From NCBI GenBank assembly GCA_963971575.1, contig OZ020611.1, forward strand, positions 205,324,743-205,388,742: 64,000 nucleotides of DNA, given 5' to 3'. Source of the DNA: Liopterus haemorrhoidalis. Its lineage: Eukaryota > Arthropoda > Insecta > Coleoptera > Dytiscidae. The translations under genes and the position numbers were made by a program. The notes beneath the pieces are model-generated. The model had not been told where the DNA came from and made no database searches. It worked only from the letters and a program-made list of their open reading frames with translations. This document shows positions 49,945-62,235 of the stretch, piece after piece (the stretch's first letter is position 1; every line of letters starts with the position of its first letter).

Positions 49945-52311
49945 CAGTGGTTCTCAAAAATTGGATGCCGTTGGTACGAAGGAGTAATACTGACCAAAAT
50001 ACTCCTGAATGTACGCAGATTGAAAATATTGTCAGAAAGATATTCGTAGGTCAGGATTGCGACACCTAGACATTGTGACGTTCAGCTGTTTGATTAAAAA
50101 ACTATTTGTCAGCGTCTAGTATATGTTACCTGATTATATAATGCATACACTGCATTTTAGTAATAAGGAAATATTTGTCATGACGAATAAATATCGGAAC
50201 TAGGTCAAGCAGAAGTATAAGTACATGGAGGTCTTACGAAATCCGGGCAGAGGAACCTAGGCAACTCCTCTACAAGTTCCAGTCAACACGGTGACGACCG
50301 AGATACCGACGCCATATACCCATACATCTGGTGAGCCAAGCAAGCAGTACCATGTGAGTGGGAGAAGGCTTCTCCAGGCTCCTCGATTCCCTGATGGGCA
50401 GCCCCCATCAGGGAAATCCCCGCCTTGGAGATTGAACCAAGCCAATTCCAGTTAACACAGAGTGAACCGAAGACTTCCCCAACTCCATGGACAAATTCAT
50501 ACCATTACATTGTAAATTGGATATATACTAAAAAAATTGTATTGTTAAAACCAGGAGTCTTTCAATCAAACCATCCACTTGACAATATGCCAGTGATGAA
50601 TGATGAGGTACGAGGGCGGGATAATAAGTTGTGCGAATTCGTAGGCGTACATAGCGCTGGTAAATTTTGATACATTTCATTCTACTCTGTCACATGTCAG
50701 TATATTGTCAGTAAAATTTTATTCCGTTCTGACATTTAATTTGGGTTTAACAGAGGCGAGAAGCAGTCAGTGTGAATTTATTTAAGAAATGGAAATTTTC
50801 GAAAATCGAGCTGTTGATAAGTATCTTTTAAAAAAAGTGTTGTTGGCGAAGGAAATGACGATATGGCAATACATTGGGTGAGGATACACTTCGTATGCAA
50901 CCATTTGCTGGTATAAATGAGTTAAGCATGCATTTGCAGCCACTGGGTAAATGAGTTAAGAGAGGAATAATCCGTGTCAAGGATGATCGACTTACCGGAA
51001 GTCCTAAAACAACCACAACACTGGAAATTGTTGATAAAATTCAATATTCCATTTTAACCGTCGACTATAGTTGTCAGAGATAGCTAGCATATCGTAGGAA
51101 CGCGTAAATTTTATTTTAACCCAGAAATTGGATATGCGGATGCTGTCCGCAAAATAGTTGTTACGTTTGCTCTCTGCGGAGAACAGACTCATTCGATATC
51201 AACTTTCTCAGGCCGGTTCGGATAGTTATAATAAAAATACGGTGATTTTTTTGCGTCGTTTCTTGATATTGAATGAGATGTGGGACTTTATTATACGCCA
51301 GAGATCAAGAAATAGCCCAAACAGTGGATTCGTCGCGGTTGGTCGACTCCAAAGAAGGCGAAAGTAATCCCACCAGGTGGAAAGACCATGGCAACCATTT
51401 TTTGGGACGCGAAAGGGATCTAATACATAAACTATCTCAAAGGACCAACAAATTTACGAACAATTGACCATTTCTTAAATGAAATTTGAAAAAAACATCC
51501 TGATTTATTCAAAAATTCTTTACCACCATGACAATGCTCCTGCCCATTTCAGCAGCATTGCAACTCGAAAACTGGAAGAATGAAAGATTTACGTAGTTAG
51601 TCATTCACTTTCTTTTTTTGACTGTTTGCTAAATGATATTCGCGAAAAACGTTCTGGTGTGTTAATAAAATACTTTACTACCATAAAAATGCACCAGACT
51701 ATTCCAGCGGTATTGGAACTCGAAAACTGGAAGAATTAAAGTTTGAAGTAATTGGTCATCCACCTTATTTGCCAGATCTGGCACCCTCCGATTTAAACTT
51801 ATTTCATACCTAACAAAATATCTAGTTGAAAGAAATTTCGGTCCAATAACGAGGTCATAAATCTCGGTAAATAATTATTTTAAAATCCTAGAAAAAAAAA
51901 AAAAAAAAACAAAAAAAATAGACGGTCTTACAGATGCATCAGTATCCCTGGACTAAGTGTATAGAATTAAAGCCTGGTTTATAATAACTCCATAACATAA
52001 CGCACGTTTTGAACACTGGGTTTGACCCTTCCAAACATCTGTTTGTAATAAACAGAACAATGAAAGTAGTGTAATTTTTATGCTTATGTATCCATAACAT
52101 ATCTATTATAAACCGGGTTTAAGAGATTATGTAGAGAAATAAAAATTAAACAGTAAATAAAAAATTTACATTCGCAGTACTTTTAATCCTGCCCTCGTAT
52201 ATGGAAGGGGTGCCACATACTCCATATAATAAATAGGAATATAACACGGAGAAATGAACGTAAATGCTTTGAAATTTGGCACTATCTCCTAAATCAGTTT
52301 GAGAACCACTG
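49945..52311. mobile_element. hAT-type element ends enclosing other repeats
   Basis: CAGTGGTTCTCAAAAATTGG at the left and CAGTTTGAGAACCACTG at the right. The flanks CTTTAAGG and TTTTAAAG match at six of eight bases. Inside are a GC-rich patch of unknown type (50,222-50,470) and a mariner relic. No hAT transposase seen. Confidence 0.55.
50740..51960 (+). mobile_element. Mariner relic with internal duplication
   Basis: Pieces in order: EKRAVDKYLLKK-like start, TPKKAKVIPPGGKTMAT, then IFWDAKGI (first Asp). The second-Asp block (YHHDNAPAHFSS-like, then ATRKLEE) occurs twice (51,515-51,585 and 51,670-51,740). Then HPPYLPDLAPSDLNLFHT (third Asp). Many stops. The block duplication is unusual. Confidence 0.78.
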
Positions 52312-53038
52312 TTTTAAAGAAAGGACAACTCCATCGGCAAACCGCGTTCGATGGAGAAGATATGTTGATATCTACTCTATGCCCCTAGCAGTTATTTGAG
52401 CTATATTATTATAATTATCTTAATAACGCTTCCTCCAAAGAGACAATTATGGCTACACTTCTGGTTGCATCCCTTTTTCGATGTAGAACTTTTGTTGAGG
52501 TGGGTTAAATTGGATAACCGTCTTATCGAGGTTCACTGCAAGATCAAAAGTCCAAGACAAAACCAAAGACCAAATTCTAGCTATACCTTTATAATGTATC
52601 ATGATAATACTGATATTTATAACTTATAATATATTTTTTATTTTATAATTAGTATCTGATAAATATTTTACATATAGCTTTTTGTAACTACTGCGCATTA
52701 GCTCAAATATGTATATCTTAAATTTTAACAATATAGCCAAATTAAGTGCTTTTTATAATATACGTACATTTACTTTTCTGAAGGTTTTTTTTTTATATTA
52801 CAATCTATATAAAATTACTTACAGTTACTTAATTAATAAGTGAAAAAGTATGTACCCTGTTTTTATTGAGCTACTGTACATTGAAGATGATCTTACGGAA
52901 GATATAATCATGCTATGTACAAATATATTATAGAAAATTTAATGTCTTATTAGCTAAAAATTAGGCGCATAGCTCATAGTGTCATTTTAAAAAATTATGT
53001 TTTGGACAGTATAGCTAAAGTAATATATATAGCGGCCC
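52312..53038. other. Unassigned
   Basis: A 77-codon ORF at 52,396 has a Lys/Arg-Trp stretch (PKRQLWLHFWLHPFF) but no clear family. The rest is AT-rich. Confidence 0.35.
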
Positions 53039-53065
53039 ATTATTCAGGCGAGCCGCCTGAATAAT
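53039..53065. repeat. Perfect short palindrome
   Basis: ATTATTCAGGCG, a 3-base loop, then CGCCTGAATAAT. May be a MITE end or chance; no partner found. Confidence 0.6.
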
Positions 53066-53627
53066 TTGCTGAGGCTAATAAGAAAATACATTGTTTAATT
53101 TTTTTAATCAGCGTAGCCAATACATTAGCGTCGCACCGCTTTAGGATTCTCGCACAATAATGGTATTTACGCAGGCATAAATGCGCGTAAATTGGTGTCT
53201 ACAAAAATTTGCAAAAGGAAGAATTGCCTGCGAAAAATGTTATTTACTGAATACGCCTCGCCACCTAAACAAGATTGCTAACTGCTGATATACAGTTGAT
53301 AGGAAGAAAGATAGTTGACACCCATATCTCGCCAAATAAATGAATTTTCGGCAGAATGAAGATAAATGAAGTTGAGCGAGATGATCTTTACAATTTGGGA
53401 GGCAGCTAGATAACTCTTGTGTTTTGTGCTTCATGCTAAAGTCCATTTACCGTAACTTTGAAATGACGTCACAGTTGAAAAACTCACCTTGTTGCCAATT
53501 CGTAAACTGTCAAAAAAAGTTAGGTTATTCATGTAATTTTATATTAATAGTGTCGACAGTAACATGCTCTCCTAAAATCAAATTAATTATCTTTCAAAAT
53601 AATTAATAAGAGACAAAACCATCCTTT

Positions 53628-53810
53628 TTTTTTAAATTAACTTTGGTCTTAGCTACGACGGCCATTAACCAGGATATCTTTATTTTTTTTACTATGGATA
53701 CATTAGTAATTTTATAACAAATACAAACATCCATGCCATCACCGGGATTCGAACCCGAGCCTTCATGGTTAGGAGTCAAATGAGCTGACCACTACGCCAT
53801 AGCGACCGGC
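53628..53810 (-). mobile_element. tRNA-derived SINE with exact TSD
   Basis: Minus orientation: GCCGGTCGCTATGGCGTAGT (A box) and GGGTTCGAATCCCGG (B box), poly(A) shown as the T run at 53,625. Perfect 13-bp duplication AAAACCATCCTTT. Confidence 0.92.
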
Positions 53811-53869
53811 AAAACCATCCTTTGAGCACGGCTACTAAGAGCTTTGGGCATTTTTATTACAGTAAAATT

Positions 53870-55920
53870 AAAAAAAAAAAAAAAAAAAATATAACATCAC
53901 TAAATAAGCACTTAAATGTCAACCTGACAAATAACGATTGAACAATCCAATTACAAACTGACAACATTGGAAAAATTTACCAACATTAAATAAATAAATG
54001 TACTAACTGAGTTATGGATTGATGTTGATTAAAATAACCAAGTAGGTACTTAAATTAACCAAGTGTGACGTCATCTCATATTTATTGTGAATGGAGTTTA
54101 TCACTTAACTTCGTAGTTAGTGCTTCTCGCGGTTTTCGAGATAGAAATTGCGCCATATGAAGATTTTTCTATTAATGAGTTACATTCGTAGAGATGCGAA
54201 CAGACGTATTCTACTTTTAACCCTTTGAGTAGTATGGACGTGTTTAATACGGCCAGAATATAGTGTAGTGTGAGCGCTAATGGATTTATGCGCCCACGGA
54301 ATCAGGCACCATTAGCGCTATTGGCTTGTTTACAATCTCATCTATTTATTATTTACAGTTTTGGGAGAAGGCAGCTAACATAGCTGGTTATACTCCCGAT
54401 ATTTACTCATTATTTTGAGTTGTTTAAGGCTAGGTAACAGATTAGTCCGATGAGTTTGAAACAAAAACGTATTACCTTGAAGATATTTTTTTTTTTGCTT
54501 CTAGCAGGTTCTCTTCACTTCGAAACAAAAGGCGAACAAAACGTTTTTGCATCAAAGCGTTTCGTTTCGACTCTTGTTTTTAAATCAATAAACATATTTG
54601 CTTCTCTCTCCTTCATACAAATTATTTCACTTGACATTTGCGGTTAATATGTGTGACAACGAGATTGCAGTTATGATGGATGCAACTTGTCTAAAGTGTA
54701 GAAACCCGAGATTTTTAGGTGCACCAAAGAATTAAGAAGATAATTGATGTAAGCACTCTACAACTGTATATGGTCTCTTTTATGTAACCGTATATAGCTG
54801 GGTTTACTTCTTAATACTACAAATTTCTTGACGTCCAATTCCATTTACAGCGTATACTAGTATGGTAACATAAGGTAAAAATGGTATTAAAAAGGTAAAA
54901 CGTGGGTGTGAGAATGGTCCGCGTAGACTCAGATTAAAATGTTCGACGAACAGGAATTGTCATGCTTATTTTGCTTCTTTTTTTCTTTCTCTCTTTTTGA
55001 CTAACCAGCGTGCATCTAGCCATATCTAATTCATTGAAATAAGAACATGGTCATATGAATGGTTGACATGGTCTGTTGAAGTAAGGTGGTAATCAAAATT
55101 TGGTTATCACTGTTGGATCGATCTTTGATGAACATGGCCACCGCAGAGCCTTAAAGTTTTTCCACACAGAGCTCTCAGTTTCCAGAACTAGACGAATATT
55201 GTACAAAAAGGTTTAGTTTTTGGAACATCAGATTCGGAATACTCAGTGTGTCTAAAATATTCTAAGAATGTTAATTATTCTTGGGTTTTAAGCATCTATT
55301 TCAAAAATTAGATTTTTATAAAACATAGTTATTTGTAGATAGACAATATAATAGTCGCAATTTGTTAAATTTTATAGTATTCATTTCAGTCAGAAATGGA
55401 GCAGAAATTAAAAATCGTTATGTTGCATTTTTGAATGTCATCTTTTAAGTGAAAGTAAGGATAAAAAAAAAATGGTTTGACATGATGAAGTATCAGTTTT
55501 CTGTCTTGCAAATAGCTTTTAAATATGTTGAACAGAAGTTCCGTAATAAATAAGTAAATCAAACGAGTATTTGTTACATCTATTATTTTTTAATAATACA
55601 TAATTTAACCATTATATTTTAAATTTTGATATGTATTTGATAGGTACTCGTAACAAGAAAAACTTATTTTGTGCCGGCTAGATTAATAGTGGAACAAGAA
55701 AATGAAAATGAGCTTTAATTTAATATGATATAAAAAAAGGAAAAAAGCGTGTTTAGATAGAATCCGCCAAGCAATTGAAGTAAGGTAAAACTAATCATAT
55801 GAAAAAGATTATCTTGAACAACTTTAAACGCTTTGAAGCCTAGAATGCAGAAAAAAACTTAAGTTAAGAATTAAATGCACTCTTCATGAACAGAACCCAA
55901 TGGCGTCTATTTATTATATA
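53870..55920. other. No feature recognised
   Basis: About 2 kb of AT-rich DNA. Short ORFs (for example 54,450-54,647) lack recognisable motifs or splice partners. This is the longest stretch without an identified repeat. Confidence 0.45.
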
Positions 55921-55924
55921 TCCC

Positions 55925-56494
55925 AGTGGTCCCTAAAATGTAAGCGGAGTCTCTATGAGAACGCGGTGTTTTCGTAGGGGCGCCGCCATATTATTCAAAT
56001 TTTTAGGTAATTAAAGGTAATCACGAACTTTAATTAGTTACACTTTAAACGTCCTCATATTACTGAAATAAGAGGAAGTGAAAATTAAAACATTTTTCTT
56101 TTTAATTGTAAACTTGTAACATTTAATAAATAAAATCTGTTACATAAATTGGTGCTCAACGTGGGGCTTTAGATTATGTAACAGATTTTATTTATTAAAT
56201 GTTACTGTTTGTGAGTTTTACTAAATAATAACAAAAATTACAAGAAATTATTAAGAGTATAATTAGAAACTTAATAATTTTTCTCGGCAGGGACCACAAC
56301 GTCACCATCACCGATTACCAACAACCAACTCTATTGTTATTTGTTCGTTCTTTATTACAATTTTATTAACAATTAGGAGACGATCAGTTTTTCACAGTTA
56401 CAAACTTAATTATTTTCATAAGGCATGCTAGTAAGCCGCATATTTTTTTCTTATTGAAAGGCGCACTGCGAACAAAACAGTTTTGAAACTACTG
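55925..56494. mobile_element. hAT-like MITE ends with an LTR-like inverted repeat inside
   Basis: CAGTGGTCCCTAAAATGTAA at the left and GTTTTGAAACTACTG at the right; no clean duplication. Inside, 56,118-56,147 and 56,174-56,203 are a perfect 30-bp inverted repeat around TGGTGCTCAACGTGGGGC. That sequence resembles a tRNA primer-binding site of an LTR retrotransposon. Confidence 0.45.
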
Positions 56495-57171
56495 ATGTAT
56501 TTCCTATGGTCCGTCTTGGAATTTTAGGATTATATATGTTTTTCCTTTCTTAAACTCAGGGCCGGACCATGGATTTGTATGGCCTGAGACAAGACATTAA
56601 ACTTGAGACCGTAAAGAAAAAATCGGGTGGTTCCAAGTAATGACAAAATACAAAAGAAAAAAAGGAAAACCGATACGCTTTTTGAGGACTTTTATCATCT
56701 GAGGCCTGGGCCTAGTTCGCTACACCTAAGGGCCATGCTTAAACTAACCATATTATCAATGGCTGCAGTATCGTAATACATAGTGGTTTTAAGAAAGATA
56801 TCGCTTTAGTACTGTTAGTAATAAAAGGAAGCATAATTAATAAATTATACAGAATACATGAAACCGATTATTTTTAACATGAAGCCCTTGTCGGATGTAG
56901 GTGTGGTTGAATTACTGCATCATTGTAAAGTCACGCGACTGCACTTACATGCAACCAATCAAATCAGATTTATAATTACACTGTCATTTTCATGTGCATA
57001 TATTATTAGTTTGTCATCTGTTCTAACATCTTTTGTTAAACTCACTCGCTTTTGTTAAACTAGTACTTATCGAAATATACAGGTGATTCAGAAGAAATTT
57101 TCATTTAAAGCTGCGTATAACCCCCAGAGGTTACTAGTTTCTTATATAAAACTAACAATCTGAAATAAAAT
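56495..57171. other. Unassigned
   Basis: 56,560-56,745 is a GC-richer patch (GGGCCGGACCATGGATT ... CTGAGGCCTGGGCC), probably an old MITE. No gene. Confidence 0.35.
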
Positions 57172-57745
57172 TAGTATCAATCTATACATCAAATTTTGCA
57201 CCGAATTTTTATCTATCCAATAGGATATTTTTAATTGCAGAAACATTTATTGTAAAAATATTATCGCTCAATAACTAGAAGATAGACATCAGCGATATTG
57301 TTCTGTAATTTTTTAAATATATTTGTGGGTTTCAAATAACTTTTATATTTATATAGTTTTGTGTAGAAATGTTCAAATAATACGCCAACAATTTTTTCGA
57401 CTTGATTACTTATAGTTTTCAACCTTCGTCGAAAATGGAACATTTTTACCCGTAACACCTATTTTGAAAACCGCAGCAGATTAAAGATGGCGGCAAAAAT
57501 AGTCTATCAAGTACAATAACTATAAGTAGTTTTCATAATGGAGCAAAATAGCTACAAACATATTTGTAGAATGAAGCTTTAGCTATAATTTGCCGCATCG
57601 TACGCAAATATGCGTCGATTGGTTTGCAAGATGGCGTCTATAATGCAATTTGCTTATTTACAATTACATAACAGGTTTTTCTACAATTAAAAATATTCTA
57701 TTAGATAGATAAAAATTCGCTGCAAATTTTGATATTTTGATTGAT
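57172..57745. mobile_element. MITE with about 75-bp terminal repeats
   Basis: AGTATCAATCTATACATCAA ... GAATTTTTATCTATC at the left is inverted at 57,670-57,745. The interior TGTGGGTTTCAAATAACTTT recurs at about 2,500. Non-coding. Confidence 0.7.
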
Positions 57746-57959
57746 ATTTATTTTATTTCCGATTATTAGTTTTGTATAAGAAACTATTGAGAACTATAGG
57801 GTTGTGCGCTGCCTTAGCAACGTGTCGCTGTAAATATGCGCAGGAGAAGAGAAGATATACAATATTATACAATTCTTTTGTGTCCTCCCTCCAAAAGTGT
57901 CCTCCTACATGTCCCCTTTTCGATATTTGAAGGCTAATCTGTGTTGAGTTTTTATCTAA

Positions 57960-58527
57960 AGAAATGCCAGGTATTAAAATTGACGACAATTGCCTCTTTG
58001 AAGAAATTAAAAGACTGAATGTATATTCCGAAAAATTAATGCAATGGGAAATCAACAGGCTGAAATAGATAAAAGATGGGCGGAAATATTTAGCCATTTC
58101 AAAAATGAACATAATGTGATAATTTATTTATTCTTGTTCAATTTACGTTGTGCTGCCTTGGAACTAATGAAGCAGCTGAAAGAGTTTTTTCAATTGCTAA
58201 TGATTTTTGGACAAATGAGAAATCGAGATTGAATGTTGATACTCTAGCTGTAGCACTTGCCATAAAATTCAATATGAAAGATATTTCTTGTTCAGATATT
58301 TCCAATATATTGTTAGAAGATGATTCAGATGCATTGACAAAAAATATTCATTCAATGGAAAAGTACTCATTTAAATAATATTTAATAGGCACATAAGTAT
58401 AATTACAATATAAAATGTTAATATGTATTATTGTTGCAATGAATAAAATGTTTCTTTTATTTACAACATTTTTTTTGTTCAATTTATTTGTGCCTTCCTT
58501 TTTATTGGAAAAAAGTTGGTCACCTTA
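57960..58527 (+). mobile_element. hAT relic, same family as 29,388
   Basis: Reads IDDNCLFEEIKRLNVYSEKL, then KRWAEIFSHFKNEHN, then LGTNEAAERVFSIANDFWTN and NVDTLAVALAIKFNM. This is the C-terminal dimerisation region. It ends GGTCACCTTA at 58,527. Frameshifted; the left end was not found. Confidence 0.8.
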
Positions 58528-58865
58528 TACAATGTACTCAGAATTGTCAATAAATATAGAAAAATTGATGTATGTGTATTAATTTTGTTCACTGTGTTGA
58601 AACTTTATAGTAAATTGTTCGAAAAGTTAATTTAATTTTATTTTATATCAAGAAATATTTGATTGATTTAGTTTTTTTTTTTTTTTTTTAAATACACCTG
58701 TCGGTTAGAATTTAATTTTGTAAGAAACTTATATATCAAATCCTGTCATCGTTTATATAAACTTTAGAAAGAAATAAAGCTGTGCTGTAATAATAATTTA
58801 ACAACATAATATAACATAAGGTCATTCGCGTGCTTTGGGTCAAGAGAATTAATTTTATGCTATTT
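58528..58865. other. Unassigned
   Basis: AT-rich with a poly(T) run at 58,672-58,689. Nothing recognised. Confidence 0.4.
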
Positions 58866-58869
58866 TTTT

Positions 58870-59115
58870 AATAGATTTATATGAGGCAGAAACGTGGACA
58901 TAGCTGAATTTTTTTGGTTATGGTGCTGGGAACTCTTTCCATGGACTGCTTGATGCACCAATGAAGAATCCTCCAATATTATGGTCATGCAATAAATAAC
59001 AACTTGGATAAACGTTTAATTCAATGCAAAGTGGAAGGAAAATGTTCTAAAGCATGAAATAATTGGCTGGAAAAAACCTGTACAGTTCAATGGATGAGAT
59101 GAGGTGGTTTACCAT
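58870..59115 (+). mobile_element. LINE tail fragment
   Basis: NNLDKRLIQCKVEGKCSKA, then LEKTCTVQWMR, resembles the end of RTE-like pol proteins (GKVEGKRSRGR...W). Many stops. Confidence 0.5.
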
Positions 59116-59639
59116 TGCACATAGAAGCTAATTAAAAGACAAGAGAGAATTATTTTCCATTTGATTGTATTTTAAATAAATACGGGACAATTTGCATGGC
59201 GCAAGGGGCTACGAGACTCAAGATCTAAATAAAGTGACAGTCCCGAATATACGGGACGAAACCCTATGATACCACGAAAGTGTTATAACTCCTGAAACAA
59301 TCAAGCAAAGGGATACTTCAAGTTCATCGTGGCATTTTCATTTCCGTGGTGTGGCGTTTCAGCTCCATTTTCTTTCGAAATGTCTGGAAGTTTTTAAGTT
59401 GTACATAATGGTAGGTCTAACGACTTTTTTATTATTAGTAGTTCATAAACGTTTATAAAATAGTTTTAAACAGCCATAATGCCGATTATTACTTGACACT
59501 GTATTTGGTCTCCTTTCTCTTAAGTTGTGATAGTCCAGTTAAAATCACACAGTGATGCAGTCCAGCTTGGGACCAATGATAAATAAATATGAGACCAAAA
59601 TGAATTCGCTTTTTTTAATTTGGTTGAAAATGAGGTGAG

Positions 59640-59700
59640 AATGACTATACATCTTTCTGTGCCTTGACCAGGATTCGAACCACTGAGGTGCAAAACAAGG
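59640..59700 (-). repeat. SINE remnant (B box)
   Basis: GTGGTTCGAATCCTGGTCAA on the minus strand, then GGCACAGAAAGATG. The A box is degraded. Confidence 0.5.
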
Positions 59701-59879
59701 TATTTAGATTGGACCATAGTGATAAGTCTAATGTAGCTAAACATATGCTTAAACATAAACATACTTTTTTAGTTTTTTTGTTAGTTTTGACAACATTGAA
59801 ATTTTACATGTACAGCCGAAAGGATTAAAATTGGATTTATTAGAGGTATTTGAAATTAAGAAAGCGATTTCGAAGTCTA

Positions 59880-60125
59880 GAAATCTAATGAACGAACAAG
59901 TTTTAGATGGTCACCTCTTCTTAATCCCTTTTAATCCTCTCTCTCATATAATTTTACCTTGTAGTTAGGGTTTTCCTAATTGTAGCCATATTTGTTTCAA
60001 TAGCCTCTCCTCTCTCATAGTGTAATTTTTCTATTTATATGAATGTATTTCTTAAACCTTTTGTATTTCTGAAGATGGCCTCATAAGCCGAAATACGTAT
60101 CAAATAAATTTGTTTTATTCTTTGA
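59880..60125 (+). repeat. Retroelement-like 3' UTR with CTGAAGATGGCC...GCCGAAA motif
   Basis: Pyrimidine-rich stretch, then CTGAAGATGGCCTCATAAGC and CGAAATACGTATCAAATAAA. Such motifs are frequent in 3' ends of insect retroelements. No coding part is present. Confidence 0.4.
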
Positions 60126-60576
60126 AACTACCGAGTGTTTTATTCTTCATGTTATTCAATATGTTTCAACGAGAGCCTACAACTGAATCTATCGATTAAC
60201 AAGGTATTTACTGATGTCCTACCAAAGCCAGCATATTTTTTTAATAAGTACATTTAAGAAGTTATTTTTGTTTAATGGGTGTCATATATCTGAGCCTGAA
60301 TATGTCAGCCATTGGTAATTTAGTTTTTAAATGTACTTATTTTTATCCATTTTCACACGACAAATACGTTCTGGAAGAATCTGAGTATTAGATAAAATAT
60401 ATACAAAGTTTTGGCGTATTTGAGTTTTTCGTAATGATGTATGAAAAGTTTTTCGTATCGATTCTCTATATATTAGAATGAGAAATGGAAATCCCATTAA
60501 ATGAAAGGAAATTTCCGACATGGAGACTGATTCCAGACCATATTAAATTAAAACCTTATGAAAGAAGGACTTTTGT

Positions 60577-60690
60577 CGGCCTTGGTAGCGTGGAGGTAGC
60601 GCTCCTGCTTCACGAGCCAAAGGTCCCGGGTTCGAATCCTGGTCAGGGCATGGATGTTTGTAAGCCACAGTGTAATTGGGACTATGTAAA
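60577..60690 (+). mobile_element. tRNA-derived SINE
   Basis: TTGGTAGCGTGGAGGTAGCG (A box) and GGGTTCGAATCCTGG (B box), then GGGCATGGATGTTTG and poly(A) at 60,688. A different tRNA head from the 47 kb SINEs. Confidence 0.85.
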
Positions 60691-60904
60691 AAAAAAGAAC
60701 TGGGTAAGTATTAATGAATGTTTTTAAGGATATTGAATTTACCCTTTTCTTCTCATTTATCATCTTCTGATTTAGGCACTGACAGCAGTATTCCGTTTTG
60801 GCTGTACATACATTATTTCTTTGTCTTCTCTTTTTCCTCTGGTTATGTTGGCTACTGTCTCTGTCTTGATCTATTAATTACAATTTATCCTGTGTATAAA
60901 GTCC

Positions 60905-61190
60905 CATCGACAACACCTCAAAGTTTTTGAAAATAAAATATCACGTCAAATATTTGGTCCCATTTAAATTAATCATGGATTTTCCGCAAGAATGAAGATA
61001 TCCAAGAACGATAATAAAAACCAATTTTCATATAAAAAATTACAGACAATTACAGTGAATGGAACAAAGGACTGGTAAGGGAATGATATGAATATTCATA
61101 GAGCAACCGAAAGACTATGCAAAAGATGGAGAGATTAGTTATCCGAAGATTTAACAAGTATTGAAATCCTGAAAAGTATTGGTATCCGTT
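60905..61190 (+). mobile_element. LINE fragment
   Basis: RQHLKVFENKISRQIFGPI, as in the copy at 44,390, then ERLCKRWRD and LTSIEILKS. Degenerate. Confidence 0.6.
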
Positions 61191-62170
61191 TCTATTTATT
61201 TCGATTTATATTTGCCTACTGTGAAGTTAATAGAAAGTAATTTAGACAAATATCAGTCCATTTTCGAATAGCATAACATATTTTTTCGTATTTTATAATT
61301 TTTATAAAAATTCCCTCTACAGCCGTCCTCAGCGAAAAGCCTGGATAATCTATCTCCGGTTACTTTCATTTGTGAAACGATCTAAGGATAATGCAAATTA
61401 TCTAAAATACTAGCGCCGCCTTTAATTGTGATGCGCGAAACGACTCATACTAGCTTCAATTATAGTCGATATCCGCATAATGACGTGATATTAGCGCCTT
61501 CTAAGTTCTATGACACGTTACGCGATTCTACCACTGCGGCTAAACCGGTCAAATTTGACGGGATGGAAACAACACACGATTGTAACTGAGAGCTGTCACA
61601 CATGTGCAATACTATCACAGTCATCGGACGCCTACTGCACTATGCGACAGCGAAACTGGACCGATTTCACTCCAGCGATAGAAACGCATAGTGTGACCAG
61701 AAGTTGTTGAAAATTAGCGGTGCGCTCTACTGCTAAGCGAAGGAACTTCCGTGGCTAGTCCTTCTATAATTAAAGAGTGAATATAGCCACACAACAGAAC
61801 AGAATTGAGATAAAAGAGTCCGTGCGACGTGATCTGCGCAAAGAACGCGTTTTCGTCTGGATCAAGTTAATTTGATAAAATATGAATGTTTCTAGGGACG
61901 CCGAGAGCAGGCCCGGGCCCCGGTTAAATAATATTTCCCGGCCCGCGCCCCTAAAATTTAATAATTTCGCCCCACCACCCGTAAAACTATAATTATATAA
62001 TTACGGGTTAACGTATAGCTGCTAAATAAAAAGGAAAAAAAAAAGGGTTCGATGAGAAATATAAACTGCGCGTAGATAGATTTTTTCTGTAATATTAACA
62101 ATTTTTACATGACATGGCTCACTTTCCACGAAGAAGACACTGACAGAAACGCCACAAAGGAACCCAAAAT
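61191..62170. other. Unassigned
   Basis: 61,386-61,740 is GC-richer without paired ends. 61,895-61,960 (AGCAGGCCCGGGCCCCGG) is MITE-like. No gene recognised. Confidence 0.35.
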
Positions 62171-62176
62171 ACTTAC

Positions 62177-62216
62177 AACTGATGACAGCTAAATACATAA
62201 ACAAGCCGATCACCAT
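62177..62216 (-). CDS. Possible signal-peptide exon of a further gene
   Basis: ATG followed by MVIGLFMYLAVIS and a GTAAGTATT donor (phase 1), resembling the first exons of the OBP genes. The phase differs from theirs, and no following exon was found downstream on the minus strand. May be chance. Confidence 0.25.
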
Positions 62217-62235
62217 GGAGTAATGGTCAATATAG

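Noticed and set aside
50257..50445. Minus-strand 62-codon ORF with Trp/Gly-rich product
   Set aside because: Lies in a GC-rich repeat-like patch inside a hAT-bounded region; no domain recognised and no splice partners.
53480..53515. 19-nt minus-strand microexon between TTTGACAG and GTGAGT
   Set aside because: Splice-like signals are good, but no coding partner exists on either side.
57753..58112. 119-codon minus-strand ORF
   Set aside because: Antisense to a hAT transposase relic readable on the plus strand.
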